DNA of 64,000 nucleotides from Chimonanthus salicifolius (GCA_013350335.1 CM023534.1:7345542-7409541); one strand, 5' to 3'; positions 25,128 to 37,500 are shown, counted from the stretch's first letter. Translations and numbers: made by a program. The notes: generated by a model not told the origin, from the letters alone.

Positions 25128-26870
25128 GAATAAGACCTTTCGAAAAAAAAACTATGAATATGAGTAGTCTTAAAGGGACAATCCCAAAAAGGAAGCAAAT
25201 GATCAAATATAAATAAATACAGTTACACCTTGTGGTCAAAATGTCTTCCAATCAATTGCTTAACCAAAATATCAGGGCAATCATTTATCTGATCACATTA
25301 CTAGAATCTCCTCAACCCCTACCCACCACTCCCCTAACACATATGTACACACAAAAGGTGGACCACTAAAGGACTCCCAAAATGCTTTCAAACATGGCAT
25401 AAACCTTCAGGATCTTGCATCTTCTCCTGCCATTGCCTTTGAGAATACCCATTTGATAGTAACCTTCTAATCATACAAAATACCTCCAATCTTGCGTTTC
25501 CACTAAGCCCCAAATTCACCTTTTGACACTATCAACACTAAACTCATTGAGACCCATTAGCAGAAAAAAACTGAGATGAAATATCAGCCCATTTTGGCTG
25601 AATTGGGCCCAAACCTTTTTATCCTTTCAAATAACAAACTAAAACTAATAAATTGATATTTCCACCAAAATGGGCTGATCTTTTGACCCAATTTCAACTG
25701 ACTATTTCAGTTTACTACAGTTTTTCTACAAAATAGACAAAATTCAATATTTTGCAATAATTTCATGTCAGTAGGGCCCAAATCCCAAAAAAAATCAGTT
25801 AAAATTACAGATTTCGACTGAATTTTTTTCCTAACATAGAGTCCAACACACATCTCAAATAACACATGCTCATTTTGACACAGCAGCAAAAAGAAAACAA
25901 AAGAACCAAATGCTCTGTTTAGAAACAGGGACAGGAAGGTACCTTCCTGGAAATACAATCCCATCAAAAGCCGGTTAAAGATGTTCAACTTTAGGTAAAA
26001 ATGGTTATTTTCTAAGAAAATACTTCGTTCTTCATACATCCATATGGGCCAAAGAAGCTGTCAAAATTAGAATCCAAAAACCCTTGAATAACCAACCAAA
26101 TCACAACCACTGAAATGAAATTCCATCAGTCAAAACCCAAAACAAATAGAATTTGGGTAACCCAATTCCAGTGCAGAATCTCCCCATTGTAAATTAATAA
26201 ATCCTAGCTGAAACTCAGCACATGATTAAAAAACCAGTAATCCAGTTCGGAATCACAGAAACCAGAAGCTAAAAAATTATTAAAAACGAAAACATAATTG
26301 AAATTTCAATTCTCGAGTACAAACCCCAGAAATCCACATAAGACAATTGCTCTCGTTTGGACGCATTGAAAGGAAGTACTTTCATGGGAGATAAGCATTG
26401 TTTTAAAAAAATAGTTTAACTCATTACTAATTTTACTTAAATACAGTTCCTTTTTCAAGAAAGTACTATCATTTCCATGCATTTAAGCAAGCAACTAACT
26501 ATAGGAATTTGTTTAACTACTTTTAGTCAAAAACAATTGTTCGTCTACAAGTGCTTTCCTTTCCATTCGACAAAACAGACTCTTAGTAAAAAAGAGGAAA
26601 AAAAATATAAATCAATTTAAGATAAGATAAGATCTTACTAAATTCCTGTCAAAGAAAACCAAAAATCAGTAAATCCGATAAACCATATCTGAAATTTGGA
26701 CTCTTTAGGATTCATTTGGACGCACTGATTGGTAAGTATTAATTTGACAAGAACCATTTTAACTAAAAATAGAAACGGATTTTACCATTTTTTGTTAAAA
26801 AAATTAGCTGTTTTCTAGGAAAGGTGTTTCATTTTTATTCACCCAAAAAGATCCTTGTGCTGAAGAAAAA

Positions 26871-26875
<5 letters not shown>

Positions 26876-26911
<36 letters not shown>
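26876..26911. repeat. (GA)18 microsatellite
   Basis: Uninterrupted GA run. It is CT-rich on the CID7 coding strand, near the presumed first UTR exon. Confidence 0.95.
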
Positions 26912-26916
<5 letters not shown>

Positions 26917-27351
26917 AGATGAGATGAAATGGTTGGTTCCGATTCGAAATATAAGCATCAAGAGCAACAGATCTACAGAAAAATCTATGGGAATTCAAGA
27001 TCGGAAAATAGAAGAAGAAGGAGAAAGAGTGTGGAATATTCGGGGATCTGGAGAGAGGAGATTCTTTTCTATACCTTTGGGGAGTTGAATGGGATTAGAG
27101 ATGGAGGGGATTCGATCCATGGATGGCAGATACAGAAGTAGGGAGAGGAAAATCCCTTCTGCTTTCTCTTGTTTCGTATCTTCTTCTTCTACTTCTAATT
27201 TCTCTCGACAATAAAATTTTTGTTCGTGGTTTGCAGCGAGAGCTGCTCTTGGTGTGGATGGAAATGGGGCTTCCAAGCCCTTGTCGTCACGAGTCCTCCC
27301 ACCACATAAAGATGTCTTCGAATAAATCCAGAACTTCTCACGATTACACGA

Positions 27352-27375
27352 CTCTCTCTCTCTCTCTCTCTCTCT
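27352..27375. repeat. (CT)12 microsatellite
   Basis: Uninterrupted CT run on the plus strand, just upstream of the presumed CID7 leader exon. Confidence 0.95.
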
Positions 27376-27627
27376 GGCCTTGACTCTTCCATTTCAACCA
27401 GAATTAGATAATTGGAGAAGAACATTTACCAGATTAGTTAAAATCAATTTTCAGACAATTTACCTTCAGTTGTGTGGTCCATTCATTACACTGTCAATTT
27501 GCCAATTATTGTAAAAAAAATAAAATAATAATAATAAGACAAAAATAAAAGTAACATTAACAAAGTATTCTTCTTCTTTTTTTGGTTTGGTGATTTTCTT
27601 CTTAAAAAGTAAACATAAATTTTAAAA

Positions 27628-27782
27628 AAAAATACCTGACAAACCACCTGATACCAACGTAAAATTTCTACGGATAGACCCCTACTCTTAAAACACATCA
27701 AGGTTAGACCATGAAGGGTTGAACCCGTGAACTCCCACCTCCTGAAACAAGAGGTAATGAACCGAGCTACACCCGTATAGAT
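27628..27782 (-). repeat. tRNA-derived SINE, degraded
   Basis: On the minus strand: ACGGGTGTAGCTCGGTTCATT head, CACGGGTTCAACCCTTCATGG B-box region, then TCTAACCTTGATGTGTTTTA. Same family as 6788-6948 and 10084-10250. Ends are approximate. Confidence 0.6.
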
Positions 27783-28441
27783 AACAATATATTATCTACT
27801 CTCCAATTTTCCAAACTCCTTACCGTCTGATTTGTCATGGACAAAGTATAAGATATTTTTCTTCAACTATATTCAAAGAAATTAATTGTTAAATTCCTCT
27901 CATGCTCTTCTTATATATAAATTATAAGAGTTTTCTTCATTTTCTACTAAAAGTTTTCCTCAAATCAAAACATATGTTTGGGAACATTTTCAATCAATCA
28001 CAAAAGGAAATTTCTCTATATATACAAGTTGACAAGGCCATGACAAATATCGATGTCTTCTATAATAGTCGACTTATCAAGTATTAATGAAAAAATTGAA
28101 AAAAAAAAAATTGTTCAAATTGGTCCAACTACGACACAGTCAATACCCAAAGCCTTTTATGCTTTAAAGATTGCAAATGTCAAAATCAATTGAAAAACTT
28201 GATTTAGGCTTAGAGGGATTTTTTATTCTTTTTTATTTAATTTAGTTTACTTGACCATTCAAGTCTTGAATATGGTGACCACTTCAATGAACTGTCACGT
28301 ATATTTTAAATGATTAAAAATCTACAAATTGAAGGTCATCATTTTTAAGTCTCAAATGGTTCTAGATAGATTACTATAATACATATTCATTGTGTAGAAT
28401 TATTGATAAAATTCAAGTAACATTCCCCTATTACAACCCAT

Positions 28442-28557
28442 CAGGGGTCGATATTTACACCATCGATATTGATACTTTTTTTATAATAAAAAAATAATAA
28501 TAAGAGAGAGAAAAATATTGGCCGAGATATCGGCTGATACCGAAGTTTTCACCCCTG
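28442..28557. mobile_element. Small hAT-type MITE (CAGGGGTY family), 116 bp
   Basis: Begins CAGGGGTCGATATTTACACC and ends ..AAGTTTTCACCCCTG. Interior words are GGCCGAGATATCGGCTGATA. Flanked by CAACCCAT (28434-28441) and CAACCCAC (28558-28565), an 8-bp target duplication with one mismatch. A further fragment with the same words lies at about 28.62-28.71 kb. Confidence 0.75.
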
Positions 28558-29406
28558 CAACCCACCATTTCAATTCATCCCCCTTCTCAGACAGGTACTT
28601 TCACACAAGAAAACAAATCTCAGCCGACACAAAACCTTGATATCTTAGTCGAGATTTGAGATTTCGGCCAATATCTTATACATATCGGTGATATCGGCCT
28701 ATAAAAGTGGTTTTAAAAAAATATATATATAGGAGTGATAAATTTCTCAACCGATTCTGAGATTTAAATCCATACTTTCACATAGATAAACTTTGAAATT
28801 GGCTGAATAATTTTGTCATTTATTGAAATTAGAGAGTAATTTTTTTCCTTTTTTAAGAAGGGACTTTGAAACAAATGAACATTCATGTGGACCCAATTAA
28901 AGTGTATGTTTTAAGACCTTAAAAACCAATTCAAAATAATTGCACCATTATACTAGCATTCAAATTTAGCAATAAAGAAATCCCTACTAACAAATATTTG
29001 GTTAAATCATCTTTTGAACTGTTAGGGCAATAGAATTAGATCAAAGGTAAGATTAATTTAATCTTTAATATCTTTCTTATACATAATGTAGATGATATCT
29101 CTCTGCTGCCAAACAAATTATTTTATAAAACAAACCCTTACAACAATTATAATAAATAGATTACGTGTCGGTCGAATTTTAAATTTTAATATTAATTAAG
29201 GGCTATCTAGTTCAAATCCAAAATTATCATCCAATTTTAGTCAAGAGAAATTTTTGAATTGTGATTGACGCGGTCTATTTTTGACACATGAGGACACTTA
29301 TGTATCTGTTATAGGCCCATTTCATCAGGAAACATGAAAGAAACGCTGCTTTAATTAAAAAGTAATATATCTTAAATTCTTTACCACCATTTTTTTTTTT
29401 CACATC

Positions 29407-29582
29407 CAGGGGTCAAAATCTCGTTACATATCTCGGCCGATAATTTTCTCTCTTATTTTTTTTCAAAAAAATATTTTTTATCAGTCGATATAGGCGATAA
29501 ATATCATCAATATATATCGGATATCAGCCGATAGATATTACCTCAGCCAATACGATACATATCTGCCGAGATTATTATCCTG
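29407..29582. mobile_element. Small hAT-type MITE (CAGGGGTY family), 176 bp
   Basis: Begins CAGGGGTCAAAATCTCGTTA and ends CCGAGATTATTATCCTG. Interior has TCTCGGCCGATAA, ATATCAGCCGATAG and TATATCGGATATC. Flanked by TTCACATC (29399-29406) and TTCACACC (29583-29590), 7/8 identical. Confidence 0.75.
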
Positions 29583-29901
29583 TTCACACCTATGACCCGA
29601 CCCATTTTGTAACCATCACGGCGGGGCTCATGAGGAGTGCTGAAGATGTCGAATGTGATCTTCTGATGATGTGGTCAGCAGTCAGCACTAGTTGGTTGTC
29701 AAAGAGGCTTTTTCCAACACTTTACTCTTAATTTACATGATTAAATTAGGCCCATGGTCCAAGTTCTACGTTCTAACACATTTTCACTCGTGAAAGTAAC
29801 CATTTATATTCCATAAAAAAAACCCTAGATATTTGCTACAAAATCCATTAATTTGCTAAAAAAAATATGGGTTTTGTTAGATTTTTTCTTAAAAAAAAAT
29901 A

Positions 29902-30141
29902 GTCTCTCCATCCTAAAATACTTGTCTCATTTTAGAATTTTTTATTTCTTAAATATCATTTTATAAAATATTATTTTTTAGATGTTAGTATTTTATTATT
30001 TGATCAAATCAAAGCTTATAAAAAAATATCGTTTTCCCATTATGTTAGAATGTGATTTGGAGCTGAAAATAAATGAATCCGACAAGTAATTTGGGATAAT
30101 TCCAAAATGTGTATAGGACAAGTATTTTGGTACGGAGGAAG
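29902..30141. mobile_element. Stowaway-type MITE (Tc1/mariner)
   Basis: Starts GTCTCTCCATCCTAAAATAC and ends GTATTTTGGTACGGAGGAAG, the standard Stowaway inverted terminal sequence, with TA on both sides (29900-29901 and 30142-30143). AT-rich 240-bp interior, no coding capacity. Confidence 0.88.
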
Positions 30142-30289
30142 TATTATTTTGTCTAAATTCAACGTGTATGTCTCTTGCATGGTTTGAAATTTTAGTTCAA
30201 ATTTAAAATCTTGGATATACTAAGTTTTCAAAACTTAATATGTATTAAAATTTAAATTACACTTAAAATTCAAGTCTAAGGTGTTGGGT

Positions 30290-30475
30290 GTCAATCTTCA
30301 ATGGATGGATTACAAGTGTAGGATCAGGAACATGCCATTCATGTCCTGGGATCAAATCCTGGTACTACCATCTGACTTATTCAGACCGGTTGTATAGAAA
30401 ATGACGGTGCACGCATCAAAGGATTAGTCTTATTAGATCAATACCTCAAGAATACCCTTATTATAAAAAAAAAAA
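30290..30475 (+). repeat. tRNA-derived SINE, TS-like group, degraded
   Basis: B-box-like GGGATCAAATCCTGGTACTA at about 30349, tail AAAGGATTAGTCTTATTAGA and CTCAAGAATACCCTTATTAT, A run at 30467-30476. Same plan as 17233-17456; ends approximate. Confidence 0.55.
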
Positions 30476-30814
30476 TTGCCATCCTTCGTGTTTTCAACAC
30501 AAGGTGGAGATTCTCTATCTAGATTGTCAAATATTGAGGAATGACATTACGTGAGGACTCTTTGGAGAAAAATGGAATATCTCAACATCTATGTGGACCG
30601 GATTGACATGTTGGGTCACTTGATGGGTCACCTTCTGCTAATGGTTGGATCAGTTAGAATCTAAGAGGAATCAAGAATTGATGTAAAAGATTAAAATGGG
30701 GTATAAGGGCTAACGTGTAGGACTTGTGGATCTGATTTCTAAAATCATCTGCTGGTCACTGGTCAATTACATTTGTAAATTTGATTCATCTTAATAGATC
30801 AAATAGTTAATAAT

Positions 30815-31005
30815 GGGAATCGGTGAGGGTTGACTTCACAATTAAGAACTCATTTCAGATACAGGAGGTCTTATGTTCAAATTACTTTCAATACAAAATG
30901 GTCACTCCTTATAATATTAACCATTGTGTGTGGATAGAGATTTAAAGATGTTCTAAAGATTAATCATGTGTTCTAAGAGGTCTGAATACTTTGATATCTA
31001 AGAGA
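30815..31005 (+). repeat. tRNA-derived SINE, TS-like group, degraded
   Basis: Head GAATCGGTGAGGGTTGACTT, B-box-like TTATGTTCAAATTACTTTC, body CACTCCTTATAATATTAACC and CATTGTGTGTGGATAGAG, tail GATTAATCATGTGTTCTAAG. Ends approximate. Confidence 0.5.
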
Positions 31006-31432
31006 TGGGATCTGGTTCAAGGATTCGAACCATTGGCAAGATAGGATTTGACCATCTAAGTTCAACTAGGTTAATTATCATATAATCAGATCTAGTTAAG
31101 GTCTCTAGAGTAAAGTTCACAGTTTGGTATGTGTCGGGGATTTGGGTGGTCGAGATGATGGATGTGGCACAAGGGTCTGAGACATTAGCCCCTACTCATC
31201 TCGGTCATTTTGAGCTAAGTTAACACTCGAATAATCAAGTTTGATAGTGTTCTTCTAGATAAGATTAGGCTAATGTTCAACATAATAAGACTTTCAGATA
31301 AGCAAATGTTGGGCCTAAGTTAGTCAATAGTTCAGGACAAACATGGTTTGGCTAGGTTGGTTTAGAATTGGGTCAGTGTGAAAGGTTTAGTGGACCCAAA
31401 CGTGTAATGAGACAAGTGTGTTTGATCGGAGT

Positions 31433-31570
31433 AAAGGATCCAAAATTCGGCCAATACGAGATGTATCGGCCCTACAGGATATGATCGAGATCTCGGGCCG
31501 AGATTTGGCCCAAAAAGGATAGAGAGAGAGTAATATCAACATCTCGGTCCCACCGAATTTTGGACCCCTG
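31433..31570. mobile_element. Small hAT-type MITE (CAGGGGTY family), 138 bp
   Basis: The right end reads CGAATTTTGGACCCCTG; its reverse complement CAGGGGTCCAAAATTCGG matches the left end AAAGGATCCAAAATTCGG except for the first bases. Interior has TGTATCGGCCCTACAG and CTCGGGCCGAGATTTGGCC. Flanked by ATCGGAGT (31425-31432) and ATCAGAGT (31571-31578), 7/8 identical. Confidence 0.75.
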
Positions 31571-32450
31571 ATCAGAGTACCTACTCTGAGTTGAGTCATA
31601 CTATATTGGGCATCTGCTATCTCGTATTTAGATATTAGTCAAAGTAGAATACTTAAAAATTAGTAAATTTATTTTTTTATAAACAAGGTATTCAGATATC
31701 TTGGATCAACCAGCTACAAAAGTTTCTAAATTATAGGAAAAACAAAAGTTGCATCGTTTATGTCTGAAGTCATACTGTTAGGGTTTTATGTACATCCTCT
31801 ACAGAGCAAAGTCTCCAATGCAACATCAAGCAAACAAAGTGTTCACACCTTCAATTAATGAGAAGTGACAGGAGTATATGAAATTTAGTATAATAACCTA
31901 AAGTTTTACATATTTTATATATTGATGAATTTTTTAAAATTTTAAAATTAGGGTTTTTTCTTAACGATAGATACATATGACATGATATTATCATGATTAG
32001 GTGAGATATTATTACTGTGTGCATATAGGCATGGAGTCTATCAAATAGGATGGTAATGGGCTCATTAAAATCATCTCTCTTTCAATATATCATCCACCAA
32101 AATTCACTTTGATGGAATTAATTAAGTTTATAACTTTAAAAAATATGTCTTGATCAATCCGATTGAAGTGATTTGTAATATACACTTGAAGGAAGATTGT
32201 TCACATAAGCCGTCACCACTCCACTTGATGATTCCAATCAAAAGCTTACTAACTATATATTTCTATGAACATCATTCGTTTATTGTTTATTTTAATAAAT
32301 TTCTTTTTAGACAGATTTTCTTTAAATTATATTTTTATATCCTCGTATTAATGTAGTACAACGCAATTTGTTAATCTTTTGAAAATTATTATAATATTAA
32401 TCACAAAATTCATCACATCAGCATGAGGTTAAAAAACAAAAGGCCAACCA

Positions 32451-33304
32451 TATAGACATCCGGATTTTTTTCCTCTACACACTTGTTTTCAAATTTTTTG
32501 GTGAAATTACCCTTTTGCCCTTCCACTTAAAAGTATCGCATCCACCGAACGAAACCTTCTATTCTTTCGTTTGGATGATGCATCGACCGAATGGCTTGCA
32601 GAGAGAGAGAAAAAATTCAGTCAAAGGGCCCCACTGTTGACCGAAACCCAAGGTTTTCCTTAGGCGTAGATAGATGGGCCAGGGGCGACTATGATGGTGT
32701 CGATCCTAGGTGCGGAAGTGTAGGATCCACTTGGATTTAAGAAAAAAGCCCATAAAACTGGGTTTCGATCGCCCCAAGTAGCAGCAGAAGAAATTGGGTT
32801 AAAGATCTGCTGCCGCCAGATCTTCTTCTTAGCCTTAGATCAGTTGATCGGAAAAGCTTTTGCAGGCGGGACCCCACCATACCCCTTCTGATTTTTTATG
32901 GTCTATCCATCTGTACTATCAGATCTCTTATCTGACTCGCATAGGATCCTCATCTGGCCACTTTCTTCTGCTGCTGCTTGGGGTGACTGAAACACAGTTT
33001 TATGGGTTTTTTCCTTAGATCCAAGTGGATCTTGCACTTCTGTACCTAGGATCGACACCACCATGGTCGCCCTTAGCCCACCTATCTACCTTAAGGAAGA
33101 CCTTGTGTGTCGATCAATGGTGGGGCCCTTTGACCAATTTTTTTTGGCCTCTCTACAAGCCATTTGGTCGATGCACCCTCCGAATGAAAAAATCAAATGT
33201 TTTGCTTGGTGAATATGGCACTTTTAAGTGGAAGGGCAATATGGTGATTTCAGTCAAAATTTTGAAAACAGGTGTGTAGGGAAAAAAAATTCGGATATCT
33301 ATAA
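32451..33304. mobile_element. Fold-back (long inverted repeat) element, about 854 bp
   Basis: Outer ends are inverted copies: TATAGACATCCGGATTTTTT on the left and the complement of AAATTCGGATATCTATA on the right. Complementarity continues inward for about 345 bp per arm (for example CTACACACTTGTTTTCAAA, GGATCCACTTGGATTTAAG and AGTAGCAGCAGAAGAAA all have inverted partners) around a loop of roughly 160 bp at about 32798-32957. Arms differ by scattered substitutions. No coding frame. A target duplication could not be read with confidence. Shares TTTTCAAA.. GAAATTAC.. CCCTT-type words with the element at 34388-35395. Confidence 0.72.
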
Positions 33305-34387
33305 TTAAAAGGTAAATTTAACATTTTCCTTCTTTTAACATGATCGTTAATTGTGGGGACTTCCACTTGAACGGAGGTGAGTGGTAGCCCACCCTTAAGT
33401 GGTGAGAGACGCACGTTGGTGTCCCGGATCTATATACTTGCCAGCGAGCAAAATGCAGACAGCTGGTAGTTCACGTTTGCCTGGATCTAACAACCATCCT
33501 AGTCTTCTACCGCATTATACATTATTTTTGTCGATTGCAGTTAAGTAGCGAGTGAAAGACAAAAACTTGGTGACGAAACGTATTGAATAGGGTTTTAATA
33601 AATTCAATTTAATCTAAAAAATATATTATTGGCTCCAATTCGATATGAATTTTTGGGTCGAATTGATCTTAACTTACTCAAATTATCAACACTGATCAAA
33701 TCCGAGTTGTTGGCCCACTAACCCAACTAATTTTTAGCTCAAATTTAGAAGAAAAAGAAAAGCAACAACAAAATTTTCATATTTCTTGAAATTCCGCTAG
33801 AATTTGGGTCAATTCGAGTCGAGGTCGGGTTTATTTTAAATTTTTAGATTTAGTCTGACTCAAATTCTATGTAGGTTTTTTTTGAAGCTAACACGAATCT
33901 AAATTTACAAATATATTACATAATACATTGATTTCTTGAGTCAGATTATATGAATCAAATTAAAATCCAGCCCATGTCCCACCGTTATGAAAACGTCATT
34001 TGAAAAGTCTGTCTGTTGAGTGGATATTTCTATCCTCGTAGAGATAAAAAAAATTGTCCATTTGATTTTTTATTTATTTTGGATTTATGTATTTTTCATT
34101 TTTAGGATTATAGAAAACTAAATTTCAGATATTTTAATCAAAATTATCTAATATTTGCATTCGTCTTATTTAAAAATTTAATCCATTTCAATTTATTTAA
34201 GTGTTAAATCAATGCAGGTCAGCTCGAAGAGTAACTCAATTAAGATGAATAGACTTCACAATTAATTGTTTTACATGAAGATCTAATTTGTATTTTATCA
34301 ACCTATTAATTAATAGCTTAATAAGATAATAAAAAAATAAGCGGCCAAGATCTAATAAAGTTATGGGCAGAGGTCCACATGAATAAA

Positions 34388-35395
34388 GGCGCCATTCGGA
34401 CACTCCTTTTTTTTTGTGTCAGAGAACACTCCTTTTCAAATTTTATGTGACAATTACTATTTTACTCTTCTATTAAAAATATTTCAAATGATTATTCAGT
34501 ACAATTTTCAGATCCATCAAACAATTACAAAGATCCTTGTGCTACAGTAAACTCTATTTAAAAATTTAAACAGTAAAACCTTTCTATTTTAAATTTTAAA
34601 GTTATTTTTTAAGCACGGTGTATTTTCAAAATTTCTCAAATTAAATATCCGGACTAATTACGATAGCCTGATAAAAATACTTTAAGAATTCAAGGTCTTT
34701 TGACACTCATAAATGCTTAAAACACAGTGTTTTATAAATAAGGGTATCGCTTAGCTTGCAGAAATTACATTTGGGAGTGTCAAAATACCTTAAAGTCTTA
34801 AAGTTTTTTTATCAGGTTATCGTAATTAGTCCGGATATTCAATTTGAGAAATTTTGGAAATACACAGTACTTAAAAAATAATTGTCTATGTTGTCAATAT
34901 CTCCTTTAAAACTTTAAAGTTATTTTTTAAGCACTGTGTATTTTCAAAATTTCTCAAATTGAATATCCGGACTAATTACGATAACCTGATAAAAATACTA
35001 TAAGACTTTAAGGTCTTTTGACACTCCCAAATGTATTTTCTACAAGCCAAGGGATACCCTTATTTATAAAACACTACAGTGTCAAAAGACTTTAAATTAT
35101 TAAAGTATTTTTATCAGTCTATCGTAATTAGTACAGATATTTAATTTGAGAAATTTTAAAAATACTTATTACTTAAAAAATAATTTAAAAATTAAAAAAA
35201 AAAAGATTTTACTGTTTAAATTGTTAAATAAATTTAAATAAATTTTCCTATAATCTTCCGAACGATTGGTTCGAAGGAAAATTGGCTGGTCGAAGTATTT
35301 TTACCAGAACGATAAAACGATAATTTCCGTACAAATTTTGAAAAAAGGGTGTTCTTTAACGGAGAAAGAGAAAAAGGGTGTCCGAATGGGACTCC
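34388..35395. mobile_element. Fold-back element with two nested palindromes, 1008 bp
   Basis: Left end GGCGCCATTCGGACACTCC; right end GGTGTCCGAATGGGACTCC is its imperfect inverse. Perfect 8-bp flank TGAATAAA at 34380-34387 and 35396-35403. Inside, a unit of about 135 bp (AAAGTTATTTTTTAAGCAC, TTTCTCAAATTRAATATCC, GGACTAATTACGATARCCTG) is laid out forward, inverted, forward, inverted (about 34608-34740, 34745-34890, 34910-35045, 35050-35180). This gives two adjacent palindromes of about 290 bp inside the outer inverted repeat. No coding capacity. Confidence 0.75.
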
Positions 35396-36322
35396 TGAAT
35401 AAAATTGTACTCACTCTCCACTCGGCTCAGTTGTCTAAATCTTTTATTTTTCATCTATGAAATTAGTCTAGTCTCCGCTCTAATATGGTGCGGTAGGTGA
35501 CAGCTAAAAAAATTATAAGTTTCTTTAAGTTTCATATCAAAGCTTACTATTAATTTGACTAGACCAGTAAAAAGTAGGGATGCGACTTAGGTACGTCGGG
35601 TCAGGCTTTTTGAGTCAATTAGGGCTACGGCCTTAAATAAAGAATAAAAAGGAATTTCAACCCTTTTGTTAACTCACTGAATTAAATTATAAATTCATTT
35701 TTATATTTGTTTAGTCAATTTTTGTATAAACTTTCAATATTTTCAAATAATATGATAACATTTTGACCAAATGGTTTTAAGTTATAAAATCTTAATTTAA
35801 AACTCATTTTTCTATTTTAAATTATTTTTTATAATTATTTCTATATTTTTGTTTGTCAATATGAAAGCAAATAGCAATAGTTTAATAAACGAATAATAAG
35901 ATCTATTTCACAATTACTTTAAACTATCTCCTTATATAAGATAAAAGAGATGAACAAGACATGATGATGAAACAAATTTATCATCTAATCCATCTAAATC
36001 TAATAATAAAGTTTGTAAGTTATGTAAGATCTAATGAAACATAAGGAATGTTGTGTGATATGAAAATTTTAATGATTAAATTTATGAATTGAATGGATGG
36101 AGACATTATTTTTTTATACTAGAGACACTGAATTTGTTATTTCGGCCAACTTATATTCATCTAAATAGTAAAAAGATACATTGATTTTCCTTAAGATAAA
36201 AAACACTGATGATAAAAATAATTCACATTTATACAAATATATATGTTTTAAATGCATCTATTAAATTGAGGAAATGAAAATTCACATGAATTATTTTTAA
36301 TTGAGTAATAAATCATCACAAA

Positions 36323-36718
36323 TATGGCTGAAATTTGGATTGGGTTTTAACAAATCCAATCCAACCCATGTCAAAATTTATTGTCTCCGACTAAACCCTA
36401 TCCGAATTGCTGATCCAAATCACTCAACCCGAGCCGACCCAAATTGTGGATCCAAATTATTCAACCCAACTTGATTTTATGACCCGAGTCAATCCGAGTA
36501 TTATTTTATAACTTGGTGCACTCGGATCGATTCGGATTACGTTGGATCGAACCAGATTGATTTTAAATTTCTTAACACAACCCGAACAAAGTTTCATGTA
36601 GATTTTTATTTTTCCTACCCAATCCGATCCAAAATATACAAATATATAACCCAAAGTCACTAATTTTTCGAGTCGGATCATGTGGATGAGGTTAAAACCC
36701 AACCTAAGTTTCACCCTA
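36323..36718. mobile_element. hAT-type MITE of the TCGGGT-rich group
   Basis: Left end TATGGCTGAAATTTGGATTG, then GGGTTTTAAC. The right end GTTAAAACCCAACCTAAG.. TTTCACCCTAA is its inverse. Interior is rich in CCGAGTC, GATCCAAAT and GGATCG words. Possible 8-bp flank ATCACAAA / ATGACAAG (6/8). Related to 6.1, 33.6 and 63.0 kb. Confidence 0.5.
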
Positions 36719-37500
36719 ATGACAAGTAACCAGATCCTTCTTTGATTGTGTATAATTCGAATTGTCCATCAATGATTTCCTAATCTGATTAAAAATCATA
36801 CATGCATTTCCCAACTCGAAAACATTGGTGTGTGGAAGACAAACACGGATATAGAGTTCTGCCCAAGTATCTCACCTAAACGTGAAAAAGCCACCGTACA
36901 TGCTGACGTGGATCCTGATGACTGAGCTTCGGTGCATCGCCAATGATTGGAGTCTCCTTCCCCCTCTCTTTACAAAAACCCAAACGGAACTGATAAATAT
37001 CCCAATAGCAAAAGAGTACTACAATAAAAAAAACTAATCGAGAGATTTCATTCTCATTCCCTTCCCTTCTCCACAAATGCCATGAAACCATCCCTCTTCC
37101 CATCTCCCAGTCTTCTTCTTCTTCTTTTCCCTATCAGTTTCGGAAAAAGAGATCGAATCTCCTTCAAGTTCCGCCCTTCCAAACATCAGCATCATCATAT
37201 TCCTCGTCTTTAGTCGCATTAATCCAAAAATTTCAACCTAGATTGGAAACTCTATTGCTTTCTTGTGCGGAATAAGAAGGATCTGAAAACGGCAAGCAGC
37301 GCCAAAAATCCCAATCAATTCGGTAGAAGATGATCTTCGTATCTTATTCAGTTGCTGAAATCATTTTGAATTGAATAAGAATGATCCGAAACGGTTCTTC
37401 TTCTTATAGCTACAGCGATTTGGATTGCAAGTGGAATCTGTGATTTATTTTATTTACTTTTTTTTTCCTCTGTTATCGCTTGGTTGTAGGATTTGACAGA

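Larger units (their letters stand above)
24395..27351 (-). promoter_or_regulatory. Probable 5' leader intron and first UTR exon of the CID7-type gene
   Basis: Upstream of the ATG at 24394 a clean acceptor (TTTTGCAG, intron side at 24495-24488) defines a UTR exon 24487-24395. The matching first UTR exon is probably within 26.9-27.35 kb, where GC content rises and CT-rich leader-like sequence appears. One candidate donor is CAAAG|GTATAG at 27075/27074. The intervening 2.6 kb has no gene. The first exon boundary is not proven from sequence alone. Confidence 0.4.
27376..37500. other. Gene-free transposon field
   Basis: No conserved coding frame in about 10 kb between the divergent CID7-type and DUF1677 genes. 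Content is AT-rich sequence with SINEs, a Stowaway element, small hAT elements and two large fold-back elements, each listed separately. 33.59-33.99 kb holds a decayed TCGGGT/GACTCAAA-rich repeat like those at 6.1 and 36.3 kb. The 36.9-37.5 kb end is CT-rich and includes the DUF1677 promoter and leader; a 3' splice site TTGGTTGTAG at 37480-37489 suggests an intron in that leader. Confidence 0.6.

Noticed and set aside
33025..33279. 84-codon plus-strand open frame
   Set aside because: It lies wholly in the right arm of the fold-back element and shows no protein family similarity.
32451..35403. CRISPR-like or regularly spaced repeat array
   Set aside because: Repeats are inverted and irregular, and belong to two fold-back elements in a plant genome.
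37480..37500. Seven-residue N-terminal extension of the DUF1677 protein
   Set aside because: It starts at a TTG and spans a 3' splice acceptor (TTGTAG|G), so it is most likely intron plus leader.
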